DNA of 40,635 bases. Source: Streptomyces sp. CC53 (GTDB lineage: Bacteria; Actinomycetota; Actinomycetes; Streptomycetales; Streptomycetaceae). The position numbers and the translations under genes were made by a program. This document shows, piece by piece, positions 10,962 to 18,886 of the stretch (position 1 is the stretch's first letter; every line of letters begins with the position of its first letter). The notes below the pieces were generated by a model that was given only the letters and a program-made list of their open reading frames with translations, had not been told where the DNA came from and made no database searches. The stretch is taken from assembly GCF_001865245.1 (NCBI RefSeq), contig NZ_MKXB01000197.1, forward strand, positions 1-40,635. Direction: 5' to 3'.

Positions 10962-11546
10962 ATGACCCGCGTGATCGCCGGTGCCGCCGGCGGACGCCGC
11001 CTGGCCGTCCCGCCGGGCAACGGCACCCGCCCCACCTCGGACCGTGCGCGCGAGGGCCTGTTCTCCACCTGGGAGTCGCTCCTCGGCACGCTCGGCGGCA
11101 TCCGCGTCGCCGACCTGTACGCCGGCTCCGGCGCCGTCGGTCTGGAGGCGCTCTCCCGGGGCGCGGCGCACGCCCTGCTCGTGGAGGCCGACAACCGGGC
11201 CGCCCGCACGGTCCGCGAGAACGTCAGGAGCCTCGGACTGCCCGGCGCCGAGGTCCGCACCGGCAAGGCCGAGCAGGTCGTCGCCGGACCCGCGCCCGCG
11301 GAGCCGTACGACGTGGTGTTCCTGGACCCGCCGTACGCCGTCCCGGACGACGATCTTCGCGAGATACTCCTCACACTCCGGCGAGAAGGGTGGCTCGCGG
11401 ACGACGCGGTCGTCACCGTGGAGCGCAGCACCAGGGGCGGGGAATTCGGCTGGCCCGACGGGTTCGAAGCGCTGCGGGCCCGCCGCTACGGCGAGGGAAC
11501 GTTTTGGTACGGTCGCGCCGCCTCTACGTGCGAAGACGCACCATGA
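10962..11546 (+). CDS. rsmD: 16S rRNA (guanine966-N2)-methyltransferase
   Basis: A 194-residue SAM-dependent methyltransferase. TRVIAGAAGGRRLAVPPG and RPTSDRAREGLFS are the RsmD signature N-terminus, VADLYAGSGAVGLEALSRGA binds SAM, and VVFLDPPYA is the catalytic (D/N)PPY motif. The target, G966 of 16S rRNA (E. coli numbering), is inferred from the family. The ATG at 10962 follows GAAGGA. Its stop is part of an ATGA overlap with a possible upstream start of coaD, and rsmD-coaD is a very common bacterial pair. Confidence 0.95.
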   Translation: MTRVIAGAAGGRRLAVPPGNGTRPTSDRAREGLFSTWESLLGTLGGIRVADLYAGSGAVGLEALSRGAAHALLVEADNRAARTVRENVRSLGLPGAEVRTGKAEQVVAGPAPAEPYDVVFLDPPYAVPDDDLREILLTLRREGWLADDAVVTVERSTRGGEFGWPDGFEALRARRYGEGTFWYGRAASTCEDAP

Positions 11547-11572
11547 CCGGACCGGAGAGCGAGGGACTTCAG

Positions 11573-12064
11573 TTGCGCCGAGCAGTCTGTCCGGGGTCGT
11601 TCGACCCCATCACCAACGGACACCTCGACATCATCGGCCGTGCCTCCAAGCTCTACGACGTCGTGCACGTCGCGGTGATGATCAACAAATCCAAGAAGGG
11701 CCTCTTCACCGTCGAGGAGCGGATGGACCTCATCCGCCGGGTCACCCGGGAGTACGACAACGTCGTGGTGGAGGCGCACCACGGCCTGCTGGTCGACTTC
11801 TGCAAGGAGCGCGACATCCCGGCCATCGTCAAGGGGCTGCGGGCGGTCAGCGACTTCGACTACGAGCTGCAGATGGCGCAGATGAACAACGGCCTCACCG
11901 GCGTGGAGACGCTCTTCGTCCCCACGAACCCCACCTACAGCTTCCTGTCGTCCTCCCTGGTCAAGGAGGTCGCCGCCTGGGGCGGGGACGTGTCCCACCT
12001 GCTGCCGCCGGTCGTCCACGAGGCCCTGGTCGAACGCCTGCGCGGCACCTCGTCCGGCGCGTGA
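11573..12064 (+). CDS. coaD: Phosphopantetheine adenylyltransferase
   Basis: A 163-residue enzyme of the coenzyme A pathway joining 4'-phosphopantetheine to AMP. RRAVCPGSFDPITNGHLDII contains the nucleotidyltransferase GSFDPxTxGH motif. AIVKGLRAVSDFDYE and PTNPTYSFLSSSLVKEVA are the other CoaD signatures. A TTG start at 11573 is preferred: it has GAGGGA 6 bases upstream and gives the N-terminus usual in Streptomyces CoaD. An in-frame ATG at 11543, overlapping the rsmD stop as ATGA, would add 10 residues but has no good ribosome site. Confidence 0.95.
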   Translation: MRRAVCPGSFDPITNGHLDIIGRASKLYDVVHVAVMINKSKKGLFTVEERMDLIRRVTREYDNVVVEAHHGLLVDFCKERDIPAIVKGLRAVSDFDYELQMAQMNNGLTGVETLFVPTNPTYSFLSSSLVKEVAAWGGDVSHLLPPVVHEALVERLRGTSSGA

Positions 12065-12163
12065 CCCGCTGACACCTCCTCAGCCGCTGTCGGAGCGGTG
12101 CCGACTGGCCGTACAGTCGTCCCGTCCGTCTCCAATCCGGCTGTAGGAAGTGGCGAGCACACG

Positions 12164-13273
12164 GTGGACGTGCAGAAGAAGCTCGACGAGATCGTCGAGG
12201 CGGTCGGGAACGCCCGCTCCATGCCCATGTCGGCCTCCTGCGTGGTCAACCGCGCCGACCTGCTCGCCCTGCTGGAGGAACTGCGGCAGGCGCTGCCGGA
12301 CTCGCTCGCCGAGGCCCGGGAGCTGATCGGCGGCCGGGAGCAGATGGTCGAGCAGGCCCGCGAGGAGGCCCAGCGGATCATCGAGGCCGCCCACGCCGAG
12401 CGCGGTTCGCTCATCTCCGACACCCAGGTCGCCAGGGAGTCCCGGGAGCAGGCAGACCGCATCCTGGCGGAGGCCCGCCGCGAGGCCGAGGAGATCCGCG
12501 CCGAGGCGGACGACTACGTCGACTCCAAGCTCGCCAACTTCGAGGTCGTGCTCACCAAGACCATCGGCTCCGTCGACCGCGGCCGCGAGAAGCTCCTCGG
12601 CCGGGGCCCCGGCCTGGACGCCGACGGGTACACCGACGAGGACGCGCCCGAGTACAGCGACGACCCGCAGACCCTGGTCCAGCGTGCCGACGCGTACGTG
12701 GACGCCAAGCTGAGCGCCTTCGAGGCGGTCCTCAGCAAGACCCTGGAGGCCGTCGGGCGCGGCCGCCAGAAGCTGCACGGCCGGACCGCCGGCGACGACC
12801 TCGGCGACCACATGGCCGCCCAGGACGCGGCCGGCTCCCACCAGGTCCACACCAGCGACGCCGACTACCTCGCCGGCCTCGCCGAGATCGCCGACCCCGG
12901 GCCCGTCACGGGAGCACCCGAGCCCCTCGCCCCGGCCGCGGCCATCCCGCAGCAGGTCCCGCCGCCCCCCGCGCACCAGCCCGACCCGTACGGCTACGGG
13001 ACGGTCCAGCAGCCCCAGGACGCCTACGCCGCCTACCAGCAGCCCGAGCCGTACGCGTACCAGCAGCAGGGCTACGGCCCGGCCGCGGCCCAGGCGTACG
13101 ACCAGCACGGGTACGCGGCCCTGCAACCGGACCCGTACGCGTACCAGGAGCCGCAGCAGTACCAGGCCCCGCAGCAGGTGCCCCAGCAGGCCGCCGCGCT
13201 CGACGAGACCAGCTTCTTCGACACGAGCATGATCGACCTGGAGCAGCTGCGCCGCTACGAGCAGGGCCGCTGA
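12164..13273 (+). CDS. DivIVA-like coiled-coil protein with Gln/Tyr/Pro-rich tail
   Basis: A 369-residue protein conserved beside coaD in Streptomyces (from memory), often labelled cell-division or ATP-synthase-B-like. The first 50 residues (DVQKKLDEIVEAVGNARSMP and SASCVVNRADLLALLEELR) form a conserved head. A long charged coiled coil follows, rich in EARREAEEIRAEAD units. Two similar blocks of about 33 residues (DYVDSKLANFEVVLTKT at about 116, AYVDAKLSAFEAVLSKT at about 176) suggest internal duplication. Residues from about 265 are low-complexity Tyr-Gln-Pro-Ala, ending in the conserved-looking FFDTSMIDLEQLRRYEQGR. GTG start; the nearest AGGAAG lies about 13 bases upstream, so the start is less sure. 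No transmembrane segment. Function unknown; a scaffold role in growth or division is only a guess. Confidence 0.8.
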   Translation: MDVQKKLDEIVEAVGNARSMPMSASCVVNRADLLALLEELRQALPDSLAEARELIGGREQMVEQAREEAQRIIEAAHAERGSLISDTQVARESREQADRILAEARREAEEIRAEADDYVDSKLANFEVVLTKTIGSVDRGREKLLGRGPGLDADGYTDEDAPEYSDDPQTLVQRADAYVDAKLSAFEAVLSKTLEAVGRGRQKLHGRTAGDDLGDHMAAQDAAGSHQVHTSDADYLAGLAEIADPGPVTGAPEPLAPAAAIPQQVPPPPAHQPDPYGYGTVQQPQDAYAAYQQPEPYAYQQQGYGPAAAQAYDQHGYAALQPDPYAYQEPQQYQAPQQVPQQAAALDETSFFDTSMIDLEQLRRYEQGR

Positions 13274-13295
13274 CGACCTGCTGTCCGTGACCGGA

Positions 13296-13325
13296 TTGGG
13301 CCCAGGGCGGAGCGTCCAGTATCCT
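13296..13325 (+). promoter_or_regulatory. Predicted promoter for the DUF177-rpmF unit
   Basis: TTGGGC (13296-13301) and TATCCT (13320-13325) with an 18-base spacer. A start site near 13332 would give a leader of about 90 bases before the conserved protein begins at 13425. It also lies inside the longest version of that open frame, which argues against that long start. Confidence 0.45.
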
Positions 13326-13424
13326 GGCTGTTCGGTCGCGAGTACGTCCGCGATCCCTGCTGCCCGCGTCACCCTCGGTGCGTGCGGGACGGCACACTCC
13401 ACGACTCCGAAAGCAGGAAGAGCC

Positions 13425-14066
13425 CTGAGTACGCGCCTCGACCACCGCAACCCCCTCGTGTTCGACACGCACGAGCTGGGGCGGCGTCCGGGTGCCCTCC
13501 AGCGGCTCTCCCGCGAGGTGGCGGCCCCCGCCGACCTCGGCATCGACGGAGTCGTCGGCGTACCGGAGGGCTCGCCGGTCGAGCTGGAGCTCCGCCTGGA
13601 GTCGGTCATGGAAGGGGTGCTTGTCACAGGCACCGCCCGTGCCGCCGCCGAGGGGGAGTGCGTAAGGTGTCTGGAGCCGCTGCGACGCGACGTCGAAGCG
13701 GACTTCCAGGAGATGTTCTCGTACCCCGACACCGACGACCGGGGCCACCGCAAGGCGGCCGCGGACGACGATGCCGAGGAGGACGAGGGCCTCATCCCCC
13801 TCGAGGACGGCATGTTCGACCTCGAACCCGTGCTGCGTGACGCGGTGGTGCTCTCACTGCCGATGCAGCCGGTGTGCCGGGAGGACTGTGCGGGGCTGTG
13901 CGCCGACTGCGGCGCCAACCTGAACGACGACCCGGACCACCACCATGACGCCGTCGACATCCGTTGGGCGGCACTGCAGGGACTCGCCGGTTCACTCCGG
14001 ACCGGCGATAAGGACGACATGAGCGGCGCCGCCGAACCGGGCGCCGACGAGAAGCAGGAGAAGTAG
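13425..14066 (+). CDS. DUF177 (YceD-type) protein
   Basis: Acidic protein of about 213 residues of the DUF177/YceD family, almost always encoded just before rpmF, as here (2-base gap). In plants and E. coli the family is linked to 23S rRNA maturation and ribosomal protein expression; the function here is inferred. The conserved part begins STRLDHRNPLVFDTHELGRR. GTARAAAEGECVRCLEPL and CREDCAGLCADCGANL give two Cys pairs likely to bind zinc. The only in-frame ATG/GTG/TTG starts are at 13287 and 13296, far upstream and overlapping a promoter. The conserved sequence instead begins at CTG 13425, preceded by AGGAAGAG at 13415-13422. A CTG start is therefore proposed; the exact start is uncertain. 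Confidence 0.85.
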   Translation: MSTRLDHRNPLVFDTHELGRRPGALQRLSREVAAPADLGIDGVVGVPEGSPVELELRLESVMEGVLVTGTARAAAEGECVRCLEPLRRDVEADFQEMFSYPDTDDRGHRKAAADDDAEEDEGLIPLEDGMFDLEPVLRDAVVLSLPMQPVCREDCAGLCADCGANLNDDPDHHHDAVDIRWAALQGLAGSLRTGDKDDMSGAAEPGADEKQEK

Positions 14067-14068
14067 CC

Positions 14069-14242
14069 GTGGCTGTTCCGAAGCGGAAGATGTCGCGCAG
14101 CAACACGCGCCACCGCCGGTCGCAGTGGAAGGCTGCGGTCCCCACCCTGGTTTCGTGCGAGCGTTGCCAGGAGCCGAAGCAGCAGCACATCGCGTGCCCG
14201 AGCTGCGGCACGTACAACAAGCGCCAGGTCCTCGCGGTCTGA
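14069..14242 (+). CDS. rpmF: 50S ribosomal protein bL32
   Basis: A 57-residue ribosomal protein. It reads AVPKRKMSRSNTRHRRSQWK at the N-terminus, then two zinc pairs CERC (residues 30-33) and CPSC (43-46), and ends NKRQVLAV. The GTG start lies 2 bases after the DUF177 stop, with GCAGGAGAAG as ribosome site inside the end of that gene. This is the zinc-containing (C+) form. rnc follows within 20 bases, so the three genes are likely one transcript. Confidence 0.97.
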   Translation: MAVPKRKMSRSNTRHRRSQWKAAVPTLVSCERCQEPKQQHIACPSCGTYNKRQVLAV

Positions 14243-14261
14243 GCGGCTGGTGAGAGGCACC

Positions 14262-15143
14262 GTGTCTAGCCACACCACGGCGGATCACGCCAAGAAGCAG
14301 GCGGACAACACGGCCTCGTCCCACACGCTGTTGGAAGGGCGGCTCGGCTACCAGGTCGAGTCCGCCCTTCTGGTGCGTGCGCTGACCCACCGTTCCTACG
14401 CGTACGAGAACGGCGGTCTGCCCACCAACGAGCGGCTGGAGTTCCTCGGGGACTCCGTGCTCGGCCTGGTGGTCACGGACACGCTGTACCGCACCCACCC
14501 CGACCTGCCCGAGGGCCAGCTGGCCAAGCTGCGGGCCGCGGTGGTCAACTCGCGTGCGCTGGCGGAGGTGGGCCGCGGCCTCGACCTGGGCGCCTTCATC
14601 CGGCTCGGCCGGGGTGAAGAGGGCACCGGAGGCCGGGACAAGGCGTCCATCCTCGCCGACACCCTCGAAGCGGTGATCGGCGCTGTCTACCTCGACCGGG
14701 GCCTTGAGGCGGCCTCCGAACTGGTCCACCGCCTCTTCGACCCGCTGATCGAGAAGTCCTCGAACCTCGGTGCCGGACTGGACTGGAAGACCAGCCTCCA
14801 GGAGCTCACCGCGGCCGAGGGCCTCGGCGTTCCGGAGTACCTGGTCAGCGAGACCGGGCCGGACCACGAGAAGACCTTCACTGCTGCCGCCCGCGTCGGT
14901 GGTGTCTCGTACGGCACCGGCACCGGCCGCAGCAAGAAGGAAGCGGAGCAGCAGGCCGCGGAGTCCGCGTGGCGGGCCATCCGCGCCGCCGCGGACGAGC
15001 GCGAGGCGGCGGCGAAGGCCGAGGCCGAGGCCGGCGCCACGGCGACGGCCGTGCTCCGGGCAGGAGAGGCCGCCGACCCCTCTTCCGCCCCCGCCGAAGA
15101 CGGGACGGCCGTGGGCTCCACGGCGGACCCGGCCTCGGCCTGA
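14262..15143 (+). CDS. rnc: Ribonuclease III (AbsB)
   Basis: Double-strand-specific endoribonuclease of 293 residues acting on rRNA precursors and mRNAs. The RNase III signature NERLEFLGDSVLGLVVTD carries the catalytic Glu/Asp residues. DKASILADTLEAVIGAVYLD holds the second metal-binding set. The C-terminal double-stranded RNA-binding domain shows TSLQELTAAEGLGVPEYLV and GRSKKEAEQQAAESAW. An Ala/Glu-rich tail of about 50 residues follows. In S. coelicolor this gene is absB, and mutants lose antibiotic production. Of two in-frame GTGs (14250, 14262), the second has GAGAGG just upstream and matches the usual N-terminus. It ends 92 bases before mutM. Confidence 0.95.
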   Translation: MSSHTTADHAKKQADNTASSHTLLEGRLGYQVESALLVRALTHRSYAYENGGLPTNERLEFLGDSVLGLVVTDTLYRTHPDLPEGQLAKLRAAVVNSRALAEVGRGLDLGAFIRLGRGEEGTGGRDKASILADTLEAVIGAVYLDRGLEAASELVHRLFDPLIEKSSNLGAGLDWKTSLQELTAAEGLGVPEYLVSETGPDHEKTFTAAARVGGVSYGTGTGRSKKEAEQQAAESAWRAIRAAADEREAAAKAEAEAGATATAVLRAGEAADPSSAPAEDGTAVGSTADPASA

Positions 15144-15235
15144 CGCTCACGCTTCCCGCCCCGCCGCACCGCGCCCGCCGCCGGTGCCGGCGGGGCTTCG
15201 CCCGTTGAAGTCCCCGCTGACGAGGAGACCGTCCC

Positions 15236-16093
15236 GTGCCCGAGCTGCCCGAGGTGGAGGTGGTCCGGCGCGGGCTCGCGCGCTGGGTCAGCGGCCGCAC
15301 GGTCGCCGACGTCGAGGTGCTGCACCCGCGTGCCGTGCGGCGGCACCTCGGGGGCGGCACGGACTTCGCGGCCCGCCTCAAGGGACACCGCTTCGGCACG
15401 GCGCAGCGGCGCGGCAAGTACCTGTGGCTGCCCCTGGACGACGCGGAAGCGGCCGTCCTCGGTCATCTCGGCATGAGCGGTCAGCTCCTCGTGCAGCCGG
15501 AGGGCGCGCCGGACGAGAAGCACCTGCGGATCAGGGTCCGCTTCGACGACGTGCTCGGCACGGAGCTGCGCTTCGTCGACCAGCGCACCTTCGGCGGGCT
15601 CTCCCTCCACGACACCACCCCGGACGGGCTGCCCGACGTCATCGGCCACATCGCCCGGGACCCCCTGGACGAGGTCTTCGACGACGCCGCGTTCCACGCC
15701 GCGCTCCGGCTGCGGCGCACCACCGTGAAGCGGGCCCTGCTCGACCAGAGCCTGATCAGCGGCGTCGGCAACATCTACGCCGACGAGGCGCTGTGGCGGT
15801 CCCGGCTCCACTACGACCGCCCCACGGCGACCTTCACCCGCCCCCGCTCGTACGAACTGCTGGGGCACGTCCGGGACGTGATGAACGCGGCCCTGGCGGT
15901 GGGCGGCACCAGCTTCGACAGCCTGTACGTGAACGTGAACGGCGAGTCCGGTTACTTCGACCGGTCCCTGGACGCGTACGGCCGCGAGGGGAAGCCCTGC
16001 CGACGGTGCGGCACCCCGATACGCCGCCGTGCGTGGATGAACCGCTCCAGCTACTTCTGCCCCCGCTGCCAGCGCCCCCCGCGCGCCGTCTGA
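15236..16093 (+). CDS. mutM: Formamidopyrimidine-DNA glycosylase (Fpg)
   Basis: A 285-residue bifunctional glycosylase/AP lyase that removes 8-oxoguanine and formamidopyrimidines. PELPEVEVVRRGL supplies the catalytic Pro (exposed after removal of the initiator residue) and Glu. Lys61 in RRGKYLWL matches the catalytic Lys, and HLGMSGQLLV and the helix-two-turn-helix ISGVGNIYADEALW are diagnostic. The C-terminal zinc finger is PCRRCGTPIRRR and YFCPRCQ. The GTG start follows GAGGAGA with a 7-base gap. All active-site parts are present. Confidence 0.97.
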   Translation: MPELPEVEVVRRGLARWVSGRTVADVEVLHPRAVRRHLGGGTDFAARLKGHRFGTAQRRGKYLWLPLDDAEAAVLGHLGMSGQLLVQPEGAPDEKHLRIRVRFDDVLGTELRFVDQRTFGGLSLHDTTPDGLPDVIGHIARDPLDEVFDDAAFHAALRLRRTTVKRALLDQSLISGVGNIYADEALWRSRLHYDRPTATFTRPRSYELLGHVRDVMNAALAVGGTSFDSLYVNVNGESGYFDRSLDAYGREGKPCRRCGTPIRRRAWMNRSSYFCPRCQRPPRAV

Positions 16094-16294
16094 CACCCGG
16101 CAGGCCGGGCGGCCCCGCAAGCACGGCGGCGACCAGGCGTGTCGCCGGGGCGCCTCCTTCCCGCGACCGAACGCCGGTCGGCCGGCAGCCGGCCGCCCGC
16201 CACACCCGGGAATCGCCTCGCCCCCTACGCGGGTAGGCGGACACCCCGAACGCACCGGGCCCGCCCCCTCCGCACCTGCCGAAGGCCGCCGCCG

Positions 16295-16708
16295 TCAGCG
16301 GTGCTCCGCGTCGTACCGCTCCCGGGCCGCCAGCACCTCCGCCATGCTGCCCTCCAGGAGGCGGATCAGCCCCAGGAGCCGTTCCGCGACCCCGTGGCCC
16401 AGCGGCGTCAGCTCGTAGTCCACGCGCGGCGGGTTGGTCGGCTGCGCCTCCCGGTGCACCAGGCCGTCCCGCTCCAGCGCGTGCAGCGTCTGGGAGAGCA
16501 TCTTCTCGCTGACGCCGTCCACCCGGCGCCGCAGCTCGTTGAAGCGCAGGCTGCCCTCGTACAGCGCGCCCAGGGTGAGCGCGCCCCACCGGCCGGTGAC
16601 GTGCTCCAGGGTGCGGCGCGACGGGCACGCCTTGGCGAACACGTCGAACGGCAGGTCGCGTCCCGCGTCCGCGGAGACCCCCGCCGCTTCCACCACCGTT
16701 TCGTCCAT
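16295..16708 (-). CDS. HxlR-family transcriptional regulator
   Basis: A 137-residue winged-helix regulator. The family pattern is clear: CPSRRTLEHVTGRWGALTLG, then LRFNELRRRVDGVSEKMLSQ and LERDGLVHREAQPTNPPRVD, and YELTPLGHGVAERL. Members respond to reactive carbonyls, quinones or other electrophiles and usually control an adjacent divergent oxidoreductase, which fits the quinone reductase gene next door. Cys near residue 28 (AKACPSRR) is the position of the redox-sensing Cys in several relatives. The ATG at 16706-16708 gives the normal length; a start 11 codons earlier would overlap the promoter region. Confidence 0.92.
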   Translation of the reverse strand: MDETVVEAAGVSADAGRDLPFDVFAKACPSRRTLEHVTGRWGALTLGALYEGSLRFNELRRRVDGVSEKMLSQTLHALERDGLVHREAQPTNPPRVDYELTPLGHGVAERLLGLIRLLEGSMAEVLAARERYDAEHR

Positions 16709-16730
16709 GCCACCACCATACGCGGACGCA

Positions 16731-16775
16731 GCGCTAACCAATGGGTTGCGCTTTCGAAAAGTTAGTGCTTACCTT
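16731..16775. promoter_or_regulatory. Divergent control region, probable HxlR operator
   Basis: The 108-base region between the divergent regulator and reductase is unusually AT-rich for this window. It contains an imperfect palindrome (GCGCTAACC at 16731-16739, GGGTTGCGC at 16743-16751, 7 of 9 pairs) and then AGTTAGTGCTTACC, whose halves are also roughly inverted. Such paired sites between an HxlR gene and its target are typical operators. No strong -10 or -35 is evident. Confidence 0.4.
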
Positions 16776-16816
16776 GCGGTGTCACTCCACCAGACCCACG
16801 ACCCGGGAGCACCACC

Positions 16817-17404
16817 GTGACCACGCCTGTCGTCTCGATCGCCTACCACTCCGGCTACGGCCACACCGCCGTCCTGGCCGAGGCCGTCCGCGCGGGCGCC
16901 GCCTCGGCCGGCGCCACCGTCCACCTCCTGAGCGTCGACGCGCTCACGGACGCCGACTGGGAGCTGCTGGACGCCTCCGACGCGATCGTCTTCGGCTCGC
17001 CCACCTACATGGGCACGGCCTCCGGTGCCTTCCACGCCTTCGCGGAGGCCACCTCCAAGCGCTGGTTCACCGACGCCTGGCGGGACAAGCTGGCGGCGGG
17101 CTTCACGAACTCCGCCTCCAAGAGCGGCGACAAGCTGCACACCCTGCAGTTCTTCCAGATCCTGGCCGCCCAGCACGGCATGCACTGGGTGAACCTCGGC
17201 CTCAAGCCGGGCTGGAACGCGAGCACCGCGTCCGAGTACGACCTCAACCGCCTCGGCATCTTCGCCGGGGCGGGCGCCCAGTCGAACAACGACGAGGGCC
17301 CCGACGCGGTCCACAAGGCGGACCTGGCCACGGCCGAGCATCTCGGCCGCCGCGTCGCCGAAACCGCCCGCACGTTCGCCGCGGGGCGTGCCGCCGTCGC
17401 CTGA
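16817..17404 (+). CDS. NAD(P)H-dependent flavin/quinone oxidoreductase (flavodoxin-like)
   Basis: A 195-residue flavodoxin-fold protein of the WrbA/NADPH:quinone reductase type. VSIAYHSGYGHTAVLAEAV is the FMN phosphate-binding loop. AIVFGSPTYMGTASGAFHAF and the stretch with FTNSASKSGDKLHTLQFF follow the family. It probably reduces quinones with two electrons, protecting against electrophiles. The GTG at 16817 is preceded by GGGAG. It is divergent from the HxlR regulator, which most likely represses it. A long hairpin terminator follows about 55 bases after the stop. Confidence 0.9.
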   Translation: MTTPVVSIAYHSGYGHTAVLAEAVRAGAASAGATVHLLSVDALTDADWELLDASDAIVFGSPTYMGTASGAFHAFAEATSKRWFTDAWRDKLAAGFTNSASKSGDKLHTLQFFQILAAQHGMHWVNLGLKPGWNASTASEYDLNRLGIFAGAGAQSNNDEGPDAVHKADLATAEHLGRRVAETARTFAAGRAAVA

Positions 17405-17460
17405 CACCTGAACGCCCCTTGGCCGGGGGCCGCGCCGCCGTCGCCTGACGACCGGACGCA

Positions 17461-17501
17461 CACGAGGGCTCCGTCGCCGGGAAGGTGACGGAGCCCTCGT
17501 G
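17461..17501. terminator. Strong hairpin terminator
   Basis: A perfect 15-bp inverted repeat (CACGAGGGCTCCGTC at 17461-17475, its complement at 17487-17501) that can extend by a G-T and two G-C pairs to leave a GGGAA loop. It lies after the quinone reductase gene and marks the left edge of the accessory region. Confidence 0.85.
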
Positions 17502-17665
17502 CGTGCGGGAGCCGACCTGGGTAGGCGCGTGGGCGCATGCTGTTCGGCGGCACCGCTCTCCGGTGCTGATCCTGGTGGCGCCGCCCGGCTGGAGCCGACC
17601 TCCAGTCAGCCTCCGACGAAGCGCCCCGGTCTGGTGGACCGTCCCGTGTCCGCGGGCCACTGTGA

Positions 17666-17836
17666 TCACTTCCGGTGCTTTGTCCTCGCCTTGCGCTCTG
17701 CTTCCTTGCGCTTCTTGATCGTGTAGGCGGACCAATCACCGCGATGCAGGTCGCAGCGCGACGCCCCGACCATGGCGAGTCGGCGACACCTGGTCCTCTT
17801 CTCTGTCAGTGCTCCACACCTGGACTGCGTCGCCAT
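17666..17836 (-). CDS. Small Cys/His (zinc-finger-like) basic protein
   Basis: A 56-residue basic protein with the pattern C-x9-C-x10-C-x2-H (CGALTEKRTRC, then RCDLHRG), followed by a Lys/Arg-rich tail (TIKKRKEAERKARTKHRK). One zinc ion could be bound by the three Cys and His. Similar short C/C/C/H proteins occur in phage and mobile-element genomes, but I cannot name the family. The start is well supported: GGGGGGAG lies about 4 bases before ATG 17834-17836 (minus strand), while longer versions of the frame are not protein-like. It sits alone between the terminator and the GntR regulator. Role unknown; nucleic-acid binding is plausible. Confidence 0.6.
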   Translation of the reverse strand: MATQSRCGALTEKRTRCRRLAMVGASRCDLHRGDWSAYTIKKRKEAERKARTKHRK

Positions 17837-18105
17837 GTTTCTCCCCCCAGTGCCTCCGTATTGTCGAACCCGTAAGCCTTCCAGCACGTCGACGGACTGG
17901 GAAGGCGCGCACGGGCGCATTGCCGCGTCGGTCGACGCGCGGGGGCGCATGCTCTCCCGGCCGCAGAAGGGGGCGAGTGCTCCGGGCTGCGCTGGGCGCC
18001 CGCGTTGACGGGCTGTCGGGTGGCGGAGGAGACGCCCGGCAACGTTTCCGGGTCACCGGTCGTGCGAAGCCGCGCGCCGGAGGCGGGGCCGATACGCCGT
18101 GCCGC

Positions 18106-18870
18106 TCACTCTCCGGGGTGGTCGATGCCGAACTCGTACGCCACTTCCCACCGGACATCCGGCACGACGATGTCGGCGGTCTCTACAGGGCGGCCGTCCG
18201 TGTCGTAGTAGGTCCGCTCGATCACCAGCAGCAGGTCGCCAGGGTGCATGCCCAACAGATTGGCTTGCTCCTGGGTGGCGCGACCCGGTCGGGGCAACTC
18301 GACGGCAGTCTCGATCACCACGCCGATGGATCGCATCCGCTCCACGACCCCCATGCCGGCCAGCGGTCCCATCTCCGGGAGCACGACCGGGGTGCCCTCC
18401 GTGATGGCCATGGGCTCCCAGGATTCGGAGAGCTGTACGGGCTGCCTGTCGGCCATGAACTCGTAGCGAGTCACTACGCAGAGATCCCCGGGCTCGATCG
18501 CCAGGCGCTCGGCGATCCGCTGAGGTGCCGGCGTGCGTGCGGTGCTGTGAGCCTCCCACGTACCGGACTTCCCGCGCTCCTTCATGTCCGCGCGGAAGGG
18601 GGAGCCGCCTCGGCGCTCGCGGTGGCGTGAGCGGACCATGCGCATGCGTTCACGCGGCCTCCGTACGTAAGTGCCAGAGCCTGCCCGGCCCTCAAGAAGC
18701 CCCTCGATGATCAACCGGTCCACAGCTCGCTGCGTGACGTTCCGTCCTACGCCGTACTCGGCGGCAAGGTGGGCGTGAGAGGGCAGTCGTTCGCCCACGG
18801 CCCATTCGCCCGCCAGGACGCGAGCACGTAGGGCATCGGCTACCTGCAGATACGGAGCCTCACGGGGCAT
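18106..18870 (-). CDS. GntR-family regulator with UTRA domain (KorSA-like)
   Basis: A 254-residue regulator. The N-terminal winged helix is clear: LQVADALRARVLAGEWAVGE, LAAEYGVGRNVTQRAVDRL, LEGRAGSGTYV. A C-terminal UTRA effector domain spans about residues 90-250 (GDLCVVTRYEFMADRQPVQL, then LLLVIERTYYDTDGRPVE and ending VRWEVAYEFGIDH). Proteins of this layout next to small mobile-element genes resemble KorSA, which represses transfer and replication of pSAM2. The ATG at 18868-18870 begins the typical PYLQVADALR N-terminus. It is divergent from the cassette at 18973, and the shared region holds palindromes that are likely operators. The effector is unknown. Confidence 0.9.
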   Translation of the reverse strand: MPREAPYLQVADALRARVLAGEWAVGERLPSHAHLAAEYGVGRNVTQRAVDRLIIEGLLEGRAGSGTYVRRPRERMRMVRSRHRERRGGSPFRADMKERGKSGTWEAHSTARTPAPQRIAERLAIEPGDLCVVTRYEFMADRQPVQLSESWEPMAITEGTPVVLPEMGPLAGMGVVERMRSIGVVIETAVELPRPGRATQEQANLLGMHPGDLLLVIERTYYDTDGRPVETADIVVPDVRWEVAYEFGIDHPGE

Positions 18871-18886
18871 GGGCGGCTCTCCGATT

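Noticed and set aside
17736..18158. 140-codon minus-strand frame overlapping the GntR gene end
   Set aside because: Arg/Pro-rich sequence without ribosome site, overlapping both the regulator and the Cys/His gene.
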